64,000 nt of DNA from Obesumbacterium proteus. GTDB taxonomy: Bacteria > Pseudomonadota > Gammaproteobacteria > Enterobacterales > Enterobacteriaceae. The DNA is taken from contig NZ_CP014608.1 in the NCBI RefSeq assembly GCF_001586165.1, positions 558,001-622,000 on the forward strand, in the 5' to 3' direction. Below the pieces are notes generated by a model that made no database searches, had not been told where the DNA came from, and saw nothing but the letters and a program-made list of their open reading frames with translations. Within the stretch, counting starts at the first letter, position 1. Every line of letters starts with the position of its first letter. Below, piece by piece: positions 17,529 to 26,263 of the stretch. Both the position numbers and the translations under genes were made by a program.

Positions 17529-19598
17529 TTACTGCAGAACAGAAATATCCGCAACCTGTAGGAACAAATCGCGTAGCTTGCTCAGCAGGGTTAGGCGGTT
17601 GATGCGCACTTGCTCATCGTCAGCCATCACCATCACTTGTTCGAAGAAGTTATCTACTGGCTCACGCAGCGCGGCCAGTTCGGATAAAGCTTCTTGGTAG
17701 CGACCTTCAGCAAACAGTGGTTCCAGCTTATCGCGCAGAACAACCAGATGGGTTGCCAGTTTGATTTCTGCCGCTTCTTTCAATACGGAAGCATGAACGT
17801 GATCGCCCAGCACTTCAGTTGATTTAGCCAGAATATTGGAAACACGCTTGTTGGCAGCAGCCAGCGCAGCGGCTTCAGGCAGCGTGCGGAAGTGTGAAAC
17901 CGCCTTCACGCGCGCATCAAAGTCTGCTGGTTTGGTTGGACGACGAGCCAGTACAGCCTGAATAGTGTCAACGCTGTGGCCTTCTTCCTGATACCAAGCG
18001 CGGAAACGGCCCAGCATGAATTCCACCACGTCATCAACGACGTTCGCGTTAGTCAGCTTTTGTCCGTATAAGCGCGCAGCTTCTTCAGTTAGCGTAACCA
18101 AATCCAGCGGCAGCTTTTTCTCAACGATAATACGCAATACACCCAGCGCAGCACGGCGCAGAGCAAATGGGTCTTTATCACCTTTAGGATGCTGACCAAT
18201 GCCGAAGATACCGGCAAGGGTATCCATTTTGTCGGCAATCGCGACAGAACATGCCACCAGAGAATCTGGCAGTGCGTCACCGGCGAAGCGTGGTTGATAC
18301 TGTTCGTTCAGGGCAACAGCAACTTCTTCGTTCTCACCGTCGTGGCGTGCGTAGTGCATGCCCATAACGCCCTGTGTATCGGTGAATTCGAAGACCATGT
18401 TGGTCATCAAATCACACTTGGACAGCAGGCCAGCGCGGGTCGCCAGATTGACGTCAGCGCCGATTTGCTCTGCAACCCAACCGGACAATGCTTCAATGCG
18501 GTTGGTTTTGTCGCGCAGCGTTCCCAGCTGTTGCTGGAATAAAACGGTTTCCAAGCGAGGCAGGTTGTCTTCCAAGCGCTGTTTGCGGTCGGTCTTGAAG
18601 AAGAACTCCGCATCGGCTAAACGTGGACGAACAACTTTCTCGTTACCAGAGATAATCTGCTGTGGGTCTTTAGATTCGATGTTGGTAACGAAGATAAAGT
18701 TTGGCAGCAGTTTGCCGGCAGCGTCATACACAGGGAAGTATTTCTGGTCACCCTTCATGGTGTAAACCAGCGCTTCAGCAGGTACGGCGAGGAATTTTTC
18801 TTCAAACTTGGCAGTCAACACCACTGGCCATTCAACCAGAGAAGTTACTTCTTCCAGCAGGCTTTCGCTCATATCAGCGATGCCGCCGATTTTCTGCGCA
18901 GCCAGCTCGGCGTCACGTTTGATGATGGCTTTACGGGTGGCGTAATCAGCGATGACTTTGCCACGTTCCAGCAAGATCTGCGGATATTGCTCGGCGTTAT
19001 CGATGGTGAACTGCTGTTCGCCCATGAAACGATGGCCGCGGATCACGCGATCGGACTGCACGCCAAGAATGGTAGCAGGGATCACTTCGCTACCCAGCAG
19101 CAGCGTGACGGTATGAACCGGACGCACGAACTGAGTGTCGTTGTCGCCCCAGCGCATCAGTTTTGGAATTGGCAGCTTGCCGAGTGCATTGGTCACCAGC
19201 GTTGGCAGCAGTTGCTGTGCGCTCTGGCCTTTTTGATGCGCGCGGAACAGCAGCCATTCACCTTTGTCGGAGGTCAGACGTTCAGCCTGATCGACGGTGA
19301 TGCCACAACCACGAGCCCAGCCTTCGGCAGCCTTGGTTGGCTTGCCTTCAGCATCGAATGCCTGAGCAATGGCTGGACCACGTTTTTCAATTTCGCGATC
19401 GGGCTGAGATTCATGCAGCGCAGCGACTTTCAATGCTAAGCGGCGCGGTGCGGCGAACCAAGTCACTTCGCCATGGGCGAGGTCTGCGTTATCTAGTTCA
19501 GCGGTAAAATTAGCTGCAAAAGATTCTGCCAGAGAGCGTAGCGCTTTCGGTGGCAGCTCTTCGGTGCCGATTTCCACCAGAAAAGTTTGTTGGGTCAT
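17529..19598 (-). CDS. glyS: Glycine--tRNA ligase beta subunit
   Basis: Beta chain of the bacterial heterotetrameric class II glycyl-tRNA synthetase, needed for tRNA recognition together with GlyQ. It is 689 residues, the same length as in E. coli. The N-terminal LVEIGTEELPPKAL motif and the C-terminal HD/anticodon-binding region (RVSNILAKS, LREPVDNFFEQVMVMADD) are present. It starts 7 bp after the glyQ stop, so the subunits are cotranslated. Confidence 0.98.
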   Translation of the reverse strand: MTQQTFLVEIGTEELPPKALRSLAESFAANFTAELDNADLAHGEVTWFAAPRRLALKVAALHESQPDREIEKRGPAIAQAFDAEGKPTKAAEGWARGCGITVDQAERLTSDKGEWLLFRAHQKGQSAQQLLPTLVTNALGKLPIPKLMRWGDNDTQFVRPVHTVTLLLGSEVIPATILGVQSDRVIRGHRFMGEQQFTIDNAEQYPQILLERGKVIADYATRKAIIKRDAELAAQKIGGIADMSESLLEEVTSLVEWPVVLTAKFEEKFLAVPAEALVYTMKGDQKYFPVYDAAGKLLPNFIFVTNIESKDPQQIISGNEKVVRPRLADAEFFFKTDRKQRLEDNLPRLETVLFQQQLGTLRDKTNRIEALSGWVAEQIGADVNLATRAGLLSKCDLMTNMVFEFTDTQGVMGMHYARHDGENEEVAVALNEQYQPRFAGDALPDSLVACSVAIADKMDTLAGIFGIGQHPKGDKDPFALRRAALGVLRIIVEKKLPLDLVTLTEEAARLYGQKLTNANVVDDVVEFMLGRFRAWYQEEGHSVDTIQAVLARRPTKPADFDARVKAVSHFRTLPEAAALAAANKRVSNILAKSTEVLGDHVHASVLKEAAEIKLATHLVVLRDKLEPLFAEGRYQEALSELAALREPVDNFFEQVMVMADDEQVRINRLTLLSKLRDLFLQVADISVLQ

Positions 19599-19605
19599 GG
19601 CTGCC

Positions 19606-20538
19606 TCAAATATTCTCTAATTTAGAATCGTCGCTTTTTTTACACATTGGGAAGCCCAGCGCCTCACGGGAGGCATAGTAAGCTTCAGCGACCGCTTTGG
19701 TCAGGGTACGAATACGCAGAATGTAGCGTTGGCGTTCGGTCACCGAGATCGCCTTGCGCGTGTCCAGCAGGTTAAAGCTGTGTGCGGCTTTCAGAATGCG
19801 TTCATACGCTGGCAGAGGCAGAGGTTTTTCCAACTCCAACAACATTTTGGCTTCTTTCTCATACTGCTCGAAGCAGGAGAACAGGAAATCGACGTCTGCG
19901 TATTCAAAGTTATACGTGGACTGTTCCACTTCGTTTTGATGGAACACGTCGCCGTAGGTTGTTTTACCCAGCGGGCCGTCGCTCCATACCAGATCGTAGA
20001 CGCTGTCTACGCCCTGAATATACATCGCCAAACGTTCCAGACCGTAGGTGATCTCACCGGTTACCGGCTTACATTCCAAGCCGCCAACCTGCTGGAAGTA
20101 AGTGAACTGAGTCACTTCCATGCCGTTAAGCCACACTTCCCAGCCTAAGCCCCATGCGCCCAGCGTTGGGTTTTCCCAGTTGTCTTCGACGAAGCGAATG
20201 TCGTTCACCAGCGGATCTAAACCTAGCTCTTTCAATGAGCCCAGATACAGTTCCTGAATATTTTCTGGTGATGGCTTAATGACTACCTGAAACTGGTAGT
20301 AGTGCTGCAAGCGGTTAGGGTTTTCGCCATAGCGGCCATCGGTTGGACGGCGGGATGGTTGCACGTAGGCCGTTGCCATCGGCTCTGGGCCGAGTGCACG
20401 CAGGCAGGTCATTGGGTGTGAGGTGCCAGCGCCAACTTCCATGTCCAGTGGTTGAACAATGGTGCAGCCTTGGCGCGCCCAATAGTCCTGCAGAGTCAGG
20501 ATCAGCCCCTGAAAGGTCTTGGTATCAAACTTTTGCAT
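19606..20538 (-). CDS. glyQ: Glycine--tRNA ligase alpha subunit
   Basis: Catalytic alpha chain of glycyl-tRNA synthetase, forming glycyl-adenylate. It has 310 residues. Class II motifs are in the segments MTCLRALGPEPM and YVQPSRRPTDGRYG near the N-terminus. I choose ATG 20538 (MQKFDTKTFQGL) by homology; the frame is open 8 codons further upstream. First gene of glyQS; the 163 bp before it hold no gene I trust. Confidence 0.98.
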   Translation of the reverse strand: MQKFDTKTFQGLILTLQDYWARQGCTIVQPLDMEVGAGTSHPMTCLRALGPEPMATAYVQPSRRPTDGRYGENPNRLQHYYQFQVVIKPSPENIQELYLGSLKELGLDPLVNDIRFVEDNWENPTLGAWGLGWEVWLNGMEVTQFTYFQQVGGLECKPVTGEITYGLERLAMYIQGVDSVYDLVWSDGPLGKTTYGDVFHQNEVEQSTYNFEYADVDFLFSCFEQYEKEAKMLLELEKPLPLPAYERILKAAHSFNLLDTRKAISVTERQRYILRIRTLTKAVAEAYYASREALGFPMCKKSDDSKLENI

Positions 20539-20701
20539 ATTGGATGAGTTCGCGCGATACAAGTGGATTTATATAGAATGTTGCAGTATACCGCCTGAAC
20601 GTAAGATATACAGCCCGAATCCCGTCTCAAAGGGTGGGATTTTGCGTGTATTTTGCCATAAAACGTGGCAAAGGCTGGGAACATTCTCCGTGAAGGTCGA
20701 G

Positions 20702-21223
20702 TTAAAAGTTGGCGCTCACGCCAATATTGTATATAAATTGCTCGCTGTTATTGAGGCGATTGGTCTGCGATAGCTCGGCAAAGGCGGCCATATAATCGGT
20801 TAGTGGAATATTGGCACCCACGGTGACATCAACCCAGTGAGCTTCTTGATTGGGGATCTCACGGCTAAATAAGTTTTGCGGCGAGCTAAATTCTCCCACC
20901 TGTTTATAAGACTCGTTGCTCGATAAACGCTGATAGCTAATTTCAGCATAGGGCGTAAACAATTCTAGATTGGAATCTAACCGCCAGCCCAAAGAGCCAA
21001 CTTGTTGTTGGGTAGTTGGATTCAATGCCGCAGAGGCCAGCGAGTTGCTGCCCACCCAATGCGTTGAAAACCCCGGTTCAATGGACGTTGAAGCGCGATC
21101 GAGCGGCACGATATCGTTCGTGTCACTGCTATTAAAAAAAACATCTTTTAAATCATACGACAAAACGGGTAATGAGAGCAGGGCGCAACTCACTAAACAA
21201 ACCGATGCCAGAGGTCTAATCAT
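20702..21223 (-). CDS. Small secreted protein resembling an outer-membrane barrel C-terminus
   Basis: I do not recognise a named family. The 173-residue protein begins with a clear Sec signal peptide (cleavage near VLS-YD at about residue 23). The last two thirds show alternating hydrophobic and polar residues in likely beta strands, such as YAEISYQRL, HWVDVTVGANI, YMAAFAELSQ and IYNIGVSANF, ending in the terminal Phe used as the BAM recognition signal. This looks like the last strands of an autotransporter-type barrel, too short to form a normal 12-strand barrel alone. ATG 21223 follows GGAG; a GTG at 21232 is the alternative. It stands alone between glyQ and tag. Confidence 0.7.
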   Translation of the reverse strand: MIRPLASVCLVSCALLSLPVLSYDLKDVFFNSSDTNDIVPLDRASTSIEPGFSTHWVGSNSLASAALNPTTQQQVGSLGWRLDSNLELFTPYAEISYQRLSSNESYKQVGEFSSPQNLFSREIPNQEAHWVDVTVGANIPLTDYMAAFAELSQTNRLNNSEQFIYNIGVSANF

Positions 21224-21443
21224 TGATGCCACTCCATTAAAAGGGAGGCGTTATTCGTTATTATTTTTGGTGCTGCACTCTTAACTATTTGACGAGGTTG
21301 CGACTGCGTCAAGGTCGGTTGAAATAAATAGTTAACGCTTCGCGAAGCGTTATAGTTGTCTCTCACGTTGTCGGCATTGTTGCCCTGTAAACAGCACTAA
21401 AATCCCCATGATTCGCCGCGGGGTTCTCACAAGGAATAGGATT

Positions 21444-22022
21444 ATGAGCCAGACGTTTGAAGATAAAAAAATTCGCTGTGGTTGGGTCTCATCCGATCCC
21501 CTGTATATCAGCTATCACGATAATGAATGGGGGCAGCCCGTCTACGATGATGCTCATCTATTCGAACTGCTGTGCCTTGAGGGACAACAGGCGGGGCTTT
21601 CGTGGATAACCGTGCTGAAGAAACGTGAAAACTATCGTAATGCTTTCCATCAATTCGATCCGCGCAAGGTGGCGGCGATGACGGATGAGGATATCGATGT
21701 GCTGATGCAGGACGCCGGTCTTATTCGCCATCGTTTGAAATTAGATGCCATCGTGGTTAACGCCCGTGCCTATATGAAAATGCAGCAAGAGGGTGAGGAT
21801 TTTTCTCAGTTCTTATGGTCATTTACCGAAGGCAAACCGCAGCTAAACTGTCCTGAAACTCTCGCCAACGTGCCTGCAAAAACCGAGATTTCTGATGTGA
21901 TGTCCAAGGCGTTGAAGAAGAAAGGCTTTAAGTTTATTGGTTCAACGATCTGTTATGCCTTTATGCAAGCCAGCGGCATGGTGAACGATCACGTCAAAAC
22001 CTGCTTTTGTGGGAAGCACTAA
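21444..22022 (+). CDS. tag: DNA-3-methyladenine glycosylase I
   Basis: Removes 3-methyladenine from alkylated DNA (constitutive base excision repair). It has 192 residues with the zinc-binding pattern of the family: Cys in RCGWVSSDP, His in SYHDNEWG, and the C-terminal His-Cys pair in NDHVKTCFC. The LCLEGQQAGLSWITVLKKRENY block lines the base pocket. The N-terminus carries about eight extra residues relative to E. coli. ATG 21444 follows AAGGAATAGG. Next to yiaC as in E. coli. Confidence 0.96.
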   Translation: MSQTFEDKKIRCGWVSSDPLYISYHDNEWGQPVYDDAHLFELLCLEGQQAGLSWITVLKKRENYRNAFHQFDPRKVAAMTDEDIDVLMQDAGLIRHRLKLDAIVVNARAYMKMQQEGEDFSQFLWSFTEGKPQLNCPETLANVPAKTEISDVMSKALKKKGFKFIGSTICYAFMQASGMVNDHVKTCFCGKH

Positions 22023-22025
22023 GCC

Positions 22026-22478
22026 ATGATTCGCCCAGCAGTAAAGCAAGATATGCCGGCCATTATGGCGTTGTGGCTGGTTAGCACTACCGAGGCGCAC
22101 CCGTTTATTTCTGCGCAGTATTGGCATGAAAGCGAAGCCGTAGTGCGAGATACCTATTTACCGAATGCGCTGACGTGGGTGGCGGAAGATAAGGGTGAAA
22201 TTATCGGGTTTATTAGCGTGCTGGAGCAGCAGTTTATTGGTGCTTTATTCGTGGACAAGCGCTACCACGGAAAAGGCGTTGGGCAATTGCTGATGATGCA
22301 TGTGAAGATGATTTTTCCACAGCTGATGCTCGAGGTGTATTTGGAGAATCACCGCGCGCTGCGTTTTTATCAGCGTGAGGGATTTCATATTCAAGATACC
22401 CAGTTCAATGAGGATACTCAGCATAAAACGGCCATTATGTTATGGGAGAAAACCCCAGGCGCTTGGCTTGAGGATTAA
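22026..22478 (+). CDS. yiaC: GNAT N-acetyltransferase YiaC
   Basis: A 150-residue GNAT enzyme. Acetyl-CoA is bound by motif A, seen as VDKRYHGKGVGQLLM (RxxGxG type) at about residues 75-90, and motif B is NHRALRFYQREGF. E. coli YiaC acts as a lysine acetyltransferase on proteins; the same role is inferred here from position and similarity. It starts 3 bp after tag, so they are one transcript. In E. coli bisC follows; here it does not. Confidence 0.88.
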   Translation: MIRPAVKQDMPAIMALWLVSTTEAHPFISAQYWHESEAVVRDTYLPNALTWVAEDKGEIIGFISVLEQQFIGALFVDKRYHGKGVGQLLMMHVKMIFPQLMLEVYLENHRALRFYQREGFHIQDTQFNEDTQHKTAIMLWEKTPGAWLED

Positions 22479-22685
22479 ACAAATCCTGCTATTTGGCGTG
22501 TATTTGTCTAATTTATTGGAATTTTAGGAATTGTGACCATTATTTTTTAATGGGAATTTGCTGAAATGCCACCGCCGTAGATCCCGATTCACGGTTTGGG
22601 CACTATTTTTTTGGGTCAGTGGATTACTGGCCTGTTACAGCAAATATCTTGAGCGATTACGCTCTGTGCAAGATGAGGTTCCATA
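22479..22685. other. Gap between yiaC and yiaD with no gene seen
   Basis: About 207 bp, AT-rich in the first half. I find no reading frame, strong hairpin or residue of bisC, which occupies this place in E. coli. The yiaD ribosome-binding site GAGG lies at its right end. It probably carries the yiaD promoter, but I cannot point to convincing boxes. Confidence 0.5.
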
Positions 22686-23345
22686 ATGAGTAAAAGCCGT
22701 TTCTGTATTGCTGGCGCAGTATGCGCTGCGTTGCTGCTGTCTGGTTGTACAACTAACCCGTATACCGGTGAATCCGAAGCGGGTAAATCGGGTGTGGGCG
22801 CAGGTTTAGGTGCGTTGGTTGGTGCGGGCGTGGGTGTTCTGTCCTCTTCTAAGCACGATCGCGGCAAAGGCGCTTTGATTGGTGCGGCAGCTGGCGCGGC
22901 ATTAGGCGGTGGTGCGGGTTACTATATGGACGTTCAAGAGTCGAAACTGCGTGACAAAATGCGTGGTACCGGTGTGAGCGTAACGCGTCAAGGCGACAAC
23001 ATTGTGCTGAATATGCCAAATAATGTGACCTTCGACTCCAGCAGCAGCACCTTGAAACCGGCCGGTGCCAATACCCTGACCGGCGTGGCGATGGTTTTAA
23101 AAGAGTATCCTAAGACTGCAGTTAACGTGGTGGGTTACACCGATAGTACCGGTAGCCAAGATCTGAATATGCGTCTTTCTCAGCAGCGTGCCGACAGCGT
23201 CGCAAGTTCTCTGATTGTTCAGGGCGTTGAAGCAAGCCGCGTTCGTACTCAGGGCATGGGCCCAGCGAACCCAATCGCGTCAAATAGCACGACAGAAGGC
23301 AAAGCTCAGAACCGTCGTGTTGAAATTACATTAAGCCCGATGTAA
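22686..23345 (+). CDS. yiaD: OmpA-family lipoprotein YiaD
   Basis: A 219-residue outer-membrane lipoprotein. The lipobox LLLSGC gives a lipidated Cys at about residue 21. It is followed by a glycine-zipper region (about 35-80, GAGLGALVGAGVG and GALIGAAAGAALGGG) and a C-terminal OmpA-like peptidoglycan-binding domain (about 105-215, with VTFDSSSSTLKP, GYTDSTGS, LSQQRADSV and NRRVEI). In E. coli overproduction of YiaD suppresses temperature-sensitive BamD. A hairpin at 23361-23386 follows. Confidence 0.95.
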   Translation: MSKSRFCIAGAVCAALLLSGCTTNPYTGESEAGKSGVGAGLGALVGAGVGVLSSSKHDRGKGALIGAAAGAALGGGAGYYMDVQESKLRDKMRGTGVSVTRQGDNIVLNMPNNVTFDSSSSTLKPAGANTLTGVAMVLKEYPKTAVNVVGYTDSTGSQDLNMRLSQQRADSVASSLIVQGVEASRVRTQGMGPANPIASNSTTEGKAQNRRVEITLSPM

Positions 23346-23360
23346 TTCATGCCCTCTTTT

Positions 23361-23386
23361 AGCCTCCTGTTTTGCCTGAGGAGGCT
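23361..23386 (+). terminator. Hairpin terminator after yiaD
   Basis: AGCCTCC (23361-23367) pairs with GGAGGCT (23380-23386); the following U tract is short. Confidence 0.6.
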
Positions 23387-23465
23387 ATTTCCTCAACCTT
23401 ATCTCATCAGTTCCCCTGTGGTTATGCTAAATTTGCCTATCCGTTGAATTTCAGAGGAACACGTC

Positions 23466-24485
23466 GTGAGCAGTCAGGGAACCCGCGCCACCATCAGTGA
23501 TGTCGCCAAGGCCGCTAAAACCGGCAAAACGAGCGTTTCGCGCTATTTAAATGGCGAACAACACCTGCTGTCCGACGATCTCAAACAGCGCATCGAACAA
23601 GCCATACAACGCCTTAATTACCGCCCAAGCCAGATGGCTCGCAGCTTAAAAGGCGGGCAAACTCGCCTTATCGGGATGATCATTGCTGATATCACCAATC
23701 CCTACTCTGTGGACGTCTTGCGCGGCGTTGAAGAAGCCTGTCGTGTGCAAGGCTTCACTTTGCTGGTGTGTAACACTAACAACGAAATCAATCAGGAACA
23801 GCATTACCTTGAGCTGCTAAGCAGCTATCGCGTTGAGGGTTTAGTGGTTAATGCGGTGGGTATGCGTGAAGAAGCGTTATCTAAGCTACAACAGTCGTTG
23901 CTGCCCATGGTGCTGATTGACCGAAAAATACCCGACTTCTCCTGCGATATGGTGGGATTAGACAATCAACGCGCCGCCACTGAAGCGACTCGGCATCTAA
24001 TCGAGCAGGGCTTTGAAGCGGTGATGTTTTTAAGTGAGCCGCTGGGGTTGGTCAATACTCGGCTTGAGCGTTTGCATGCTTTTCAAAGCACTATGGCGGA
24101 ATGCCCTGAGCTGATCGCCTGCCATGCCGAAGTTGTGCTCAACAAAGGTGAACTTCTCGATCAGGCATTGAGCCAGTTTTGTCATCAGCATCGGGGTATG
24201 CGTAAAGCCGTGATGTCTGCCAACGGTGCATTAACCCTTCAGGTTGCTCGCTCCCTGCGTCGTTTAGGCCTTAATTGGGGCAGTGATATTGGCTTACTTG
24301 GCTTTGATGAACTGGAATGGGCAGAGCTGGCGGGGGCGGGGATAACCACGCTTAAGCAGCCGACCTATCAGATCGGCTACGCTGCGCTAGAGCTGTTAGT
24401 GAACCGCATCCAAGGCGACGCACAGCCTACCGTTGAGCAAAAATATCCGGGCGAGCTTATCGTTCGAGGCTCAACGTTGCGTTAG
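23466..24485 (+). CDS. LacI/GalR-family transcriptional regulator
   Basis: A 339-residue regulator with an N-terminal LacI HTH (about 8-60, TISDVAKAAKTGKTSVSRYL) with hinge helix (SQMARSLKGG), and a C-terminal periplasmic-binding-protein-like effector domain (about 65-335, IIADITNPYSVDVLRG, GLLGFDE, TTLKQP). The sequence style is closest to regulators of ketogluconate or hexuronate use such as PtxS, but I cannot assign an inducer. It is unusual in standing alone: yiaD is 120 bp upstream and tusA converges directly on its stop (adjacent at 24485/24486), so its targets lie elsewhere or it controls only itself. Confidence 0.88.
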   Translation: MSSQGTRATISDVAKAAKTGKTSVSRYLNGEQHLLSDDLKQRIEQAIQRLNYRPSQMARSLKGGQTRLIGMIIADITNPYSVDVLRGVEEACRVQGFTLLVCNTNNEINQEQHYLELLSSYRVEGLVVNAVGMREEALSKLQQSLLPMVLIDRKIPDFSCDMVGLDNQRAATEATRHLIEQGFEAVMFLSEPLGLVNTRLERLHAFQSTMAECPELIACHAEVVLNKGELLDQALSQFCHQHRGMRKAVMSANGALTLQVARSLRRLGLNWGSDIGLLGFDELEWAELAGAGITTLKQPTYQIGYAALELLVNRIQGDAQPTVEQKYPGELIVRGSTLR

Positions 24486-24737
24486 TTAGGCGGGAGTCCC
24501 TTTGCGTAACAAATAGCGATAGGGCGCTTGCTCGGTTTCTTGTGCAATCAGTTGATGATCCATAAAACGACAGAAACCCGGAATATCACGGGTGGTCGCC
24601 GGATCATCCGCGATGATCAGCAGCGTTTGTCCATCATCCATATGACGCACGGTTTTACGCACCATCATCACAGGCTCAGGGCAGCGAAGCCCAAGTGCAT
24701 CCAGCGTTTTATCAGGATTAGCGAAAAGATCGGTCAT
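24486..24737 (-). CDS. tusA: Sulfur carrier protein TusA
   Basis: Accepts sulfur from IscS and passes it to TusBCD for 2-thiouridine formation in tRNA. It has 83 residues; the sulfur-carrying Cys is in the signature LDALGLRCPEPVMMVRK (Cys at residue 19). It ends exactly where the LacI-type regulator ends. It is divergent from yhhQ, the E. coli arrangement, and both genes serve tRNA modification. Confidence 0.96.
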   Translation of the reverse strand: MTDLFANPDKTLDALGLRCPEPVMMVRKTVRHMDDGQTLLIIADDPATTRDIPGFCRFMDHQLIAQETEQAPYRYLLRKGTPA

Positions 24738-24930
24738 GGTTTTTCTCTGAAGGCCGGTTTGCGCAATCGTACTGGCGAAGGGCTACGGCTGAGTGAAGTT
24801 TAAAACGCCTCTAGTTTACCTGCTGAAAAATAGTCTGCAAGGGACGTGAACGTTTGCGTTAAAATTAACCATTGCATGTGCAAATTATCGCGGTATCATC
24901 CGTGCCGCATCTCAGATGCACACATTTTCA

Positions 24931-24962
24931 TTGGGTTCCCTCACCCCAATCTCCAAAAAGGC
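24931..24962 (+). promoter_or_regulatory. PreQ1-I riboswitch controlling yhhQ translation
   Basis: Seen: TTGGG (24931-24935) pairs with CCCAA (24945-24949), enclosing TTCCCTCAC. This is followed by a pyrimidine turn and an A-rich tail (24954-24959) that runs into GG (24960-24961), part of the Shine-Dalgarno AAAAAGG, 7 nt before the yhhQ ATG. Known: preQ1-I aptamers are about 33-nt H-type pseudoknots with a GGG/CCC stem, a C in the loop pairing with the tail, and an A-rich tail ending at the ribosome-binding site. YhhQ imports queuosine precursors. Inference: preQ1 binding hides the ribosome-binding site and shuts down uptake. Confidence 0.72.
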
Positions 24963-24968
24963 CAAAAT

Positions 24969-25634
24969 ATGTTTGATTTTACTCCGCAACAGCGGATGAA
25001 AGCCCTTTGCTGGCTTTCTGTTTTTCACGTTCTGATTATTACGTCCAGTAACTACTTGGTGCAGTTGCCGATCTCGATTTTCGGTTTTCACACCACGTGG
25101 GGCGCATTTACCTTCCCGTTTATTTTCCTGGCAACAGACCTCACCGTTCGTGTGTTTGGCGCGCCTTTGGCTCGTCGAATTATTCTGGCGGTTATGGCGC
25201 CTGCGCTGCTGATTTCATATTGTATTTCAGCGCTGTTCTTTCAGGGGGAATGGCAAGGTTTTGCCGCGTTGGGCGAGTTTAATGTGATGGTGGCGCGTAT
25301 CGCGACCGCAAGCTTCATGGCCTATGTTCTGGGGCAAATCCTAGACGTACATGTCTTTAACCGCCTGCGTCAGCGCAGTGCGTGGTGGGTGGCACCAACG
25401 GCTTCAACGTTGTTTGGTAATATCAGCGATACCTTGGCATTCTTCTTTATCGCGTTTTACCACAGCACAGACCCCTTCATGGCCGCGAACTGGGTTGAGA
25501 TTGCGCTGGTGGACTACACGTTTAAACTGCTGATCAGCCTGATTTTCTTCCTGCCAATGTACGGCGTTATGCTCAACGTGGTTCTGAAGTATCTCTCAGC
25601 TAACCGCCAAGACCCGCATCCACAGCTGAATTAA
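24969..25634 (+). CDS. yhhQ: Queuosine precursor transporter YhhQ (QueP)
   Basis: Inner-membrane importer of preQ0/preQ1, precursors of queuosine in tRNA. It has 221 residues, about six membrane segments, and belongs to the COG1738/ECF-like vitamin transporter family. Typical blocks are FPFIFLATDLTVRVFG and FGNISDTLAFFFIAFY. ATG 24969 is chosen because it directly follows the riboswitch-like leader and AAAAAGG; a frame open to 24846 is not supported. Neighbours tusA and dcrB are as in E. coli. Confidence 0.95.
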   Translation: MFDFTPQQRMKALCWLSVFHVLIITSSNYLVQLPISIFGFHTTWGAFTFPFIFLATDLTVRVFGAPLARRIILAVMAPALLISYCISALFFQGEWQGFAALGEFNVMVARIATASFMAYVLGQILDVHVFNRLRQRSAWWVAPTASTLFGNISDTLAFFFIAFYHSTDPFMAANWVEIALVDYTFKLLISLIFFLPMYGVMLNVVLKYLSANRQDPHPQLN

Positions 25635-25645
25635 AAAACGTATCG

Positions 25646-25676
25646 CGATACCGAGAAGCGCTTTTTCTCGGTATCG
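25646..25676 (+). terminator. Long hairpin after yhhQ
   Basis: A perfect inverted repeat CGATACCGAGAA...TTCTCGGTATCG, 12 bp on each side, begins 12 bp beyond the yhhQ stop. The T residues sit in the loop rather than after the stem, so it may terminate weakly or protect the 3' end. Confidence 0.6.
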
Positions 25677-25710
25677 TATATGCTGATGTCCCTGAACCTC
25701 GGAGGATGTC

Positions 25711-26169
25711 ATGCCCGCGATTAACGTCAAACACGCCACCGTTGAAGATGTTCACCACCTTTATACATCACTGCCCGAATTCTCCGCGTTACATAGCCTG
25801 CAAGATTTAATTAACCGACTGAATAATAAAGAAACTTGTATATTAGTCGCCTATAAAAATGAAAAACCTGTCGGTTTTAAGTTGGGTTATGCGCTTAGCG
25901 ACACCACTTTCTATAGTTGGTTAGGTGGTGTACTTCCTCACTCCCGCCGCGACGGAATAGCCCAAGTCCTATTGCATACACAGGAAGATTGGGCTTTAAA
26001 TCATGGGTATCAGCGTATCGAAGTGAAAACCAGAAACTGTTTTCCAGCTATGCTGATAATGCTCATAAAAAACGGCTACCAGTTATCTGAGCTAGAAGTG
26101 GCTGACAACATAGCCGATAACCGAGTCCGACTGGTGAAGTGTCTAACGCACGGAACCAATGATAAGTAG
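25711..26169 (+). CDS. GNAT-family acetyltransferase
   Basis: A 152-residue GNAT enzyme inserted between yhhQ and dcrB, which are adjacent in E. coli. Motif A is visible as LPHSRRDGIAQVLLHTQ (RxxGxA) near residue 75-90, and motif B around AMLIMLIKNGYQ. The substrate cannot be told. It has its own ribosome-binding site (CGGAGGATGTC before the ATG). The base composition is a little more AT-rich than its neighbours, consistent with later acquisition. Confidence 0.8.
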   Translation: MPAINVKHATVEDVHHLYTSLPEFSALHSLQDLINRLNNKETCILVAYKNEKPVGFKLGYALSDTTFYSWLGGVLPHSRRDGIAQVLLHTQEDWALNHGYQRIEVKTRNCFPAMLIMLIKNGYQLSELEVADNIADNRVRLVKCLTHGTNDK

Positions 26170-26263
26170 CGAAGCTACAATATGTTACTTGCATTTAGTG
26201 CACCGATAAGGTGCGATACGTTTATTGGTCAATCGAGACGTTAGGACAATAGAAGGAATTACC

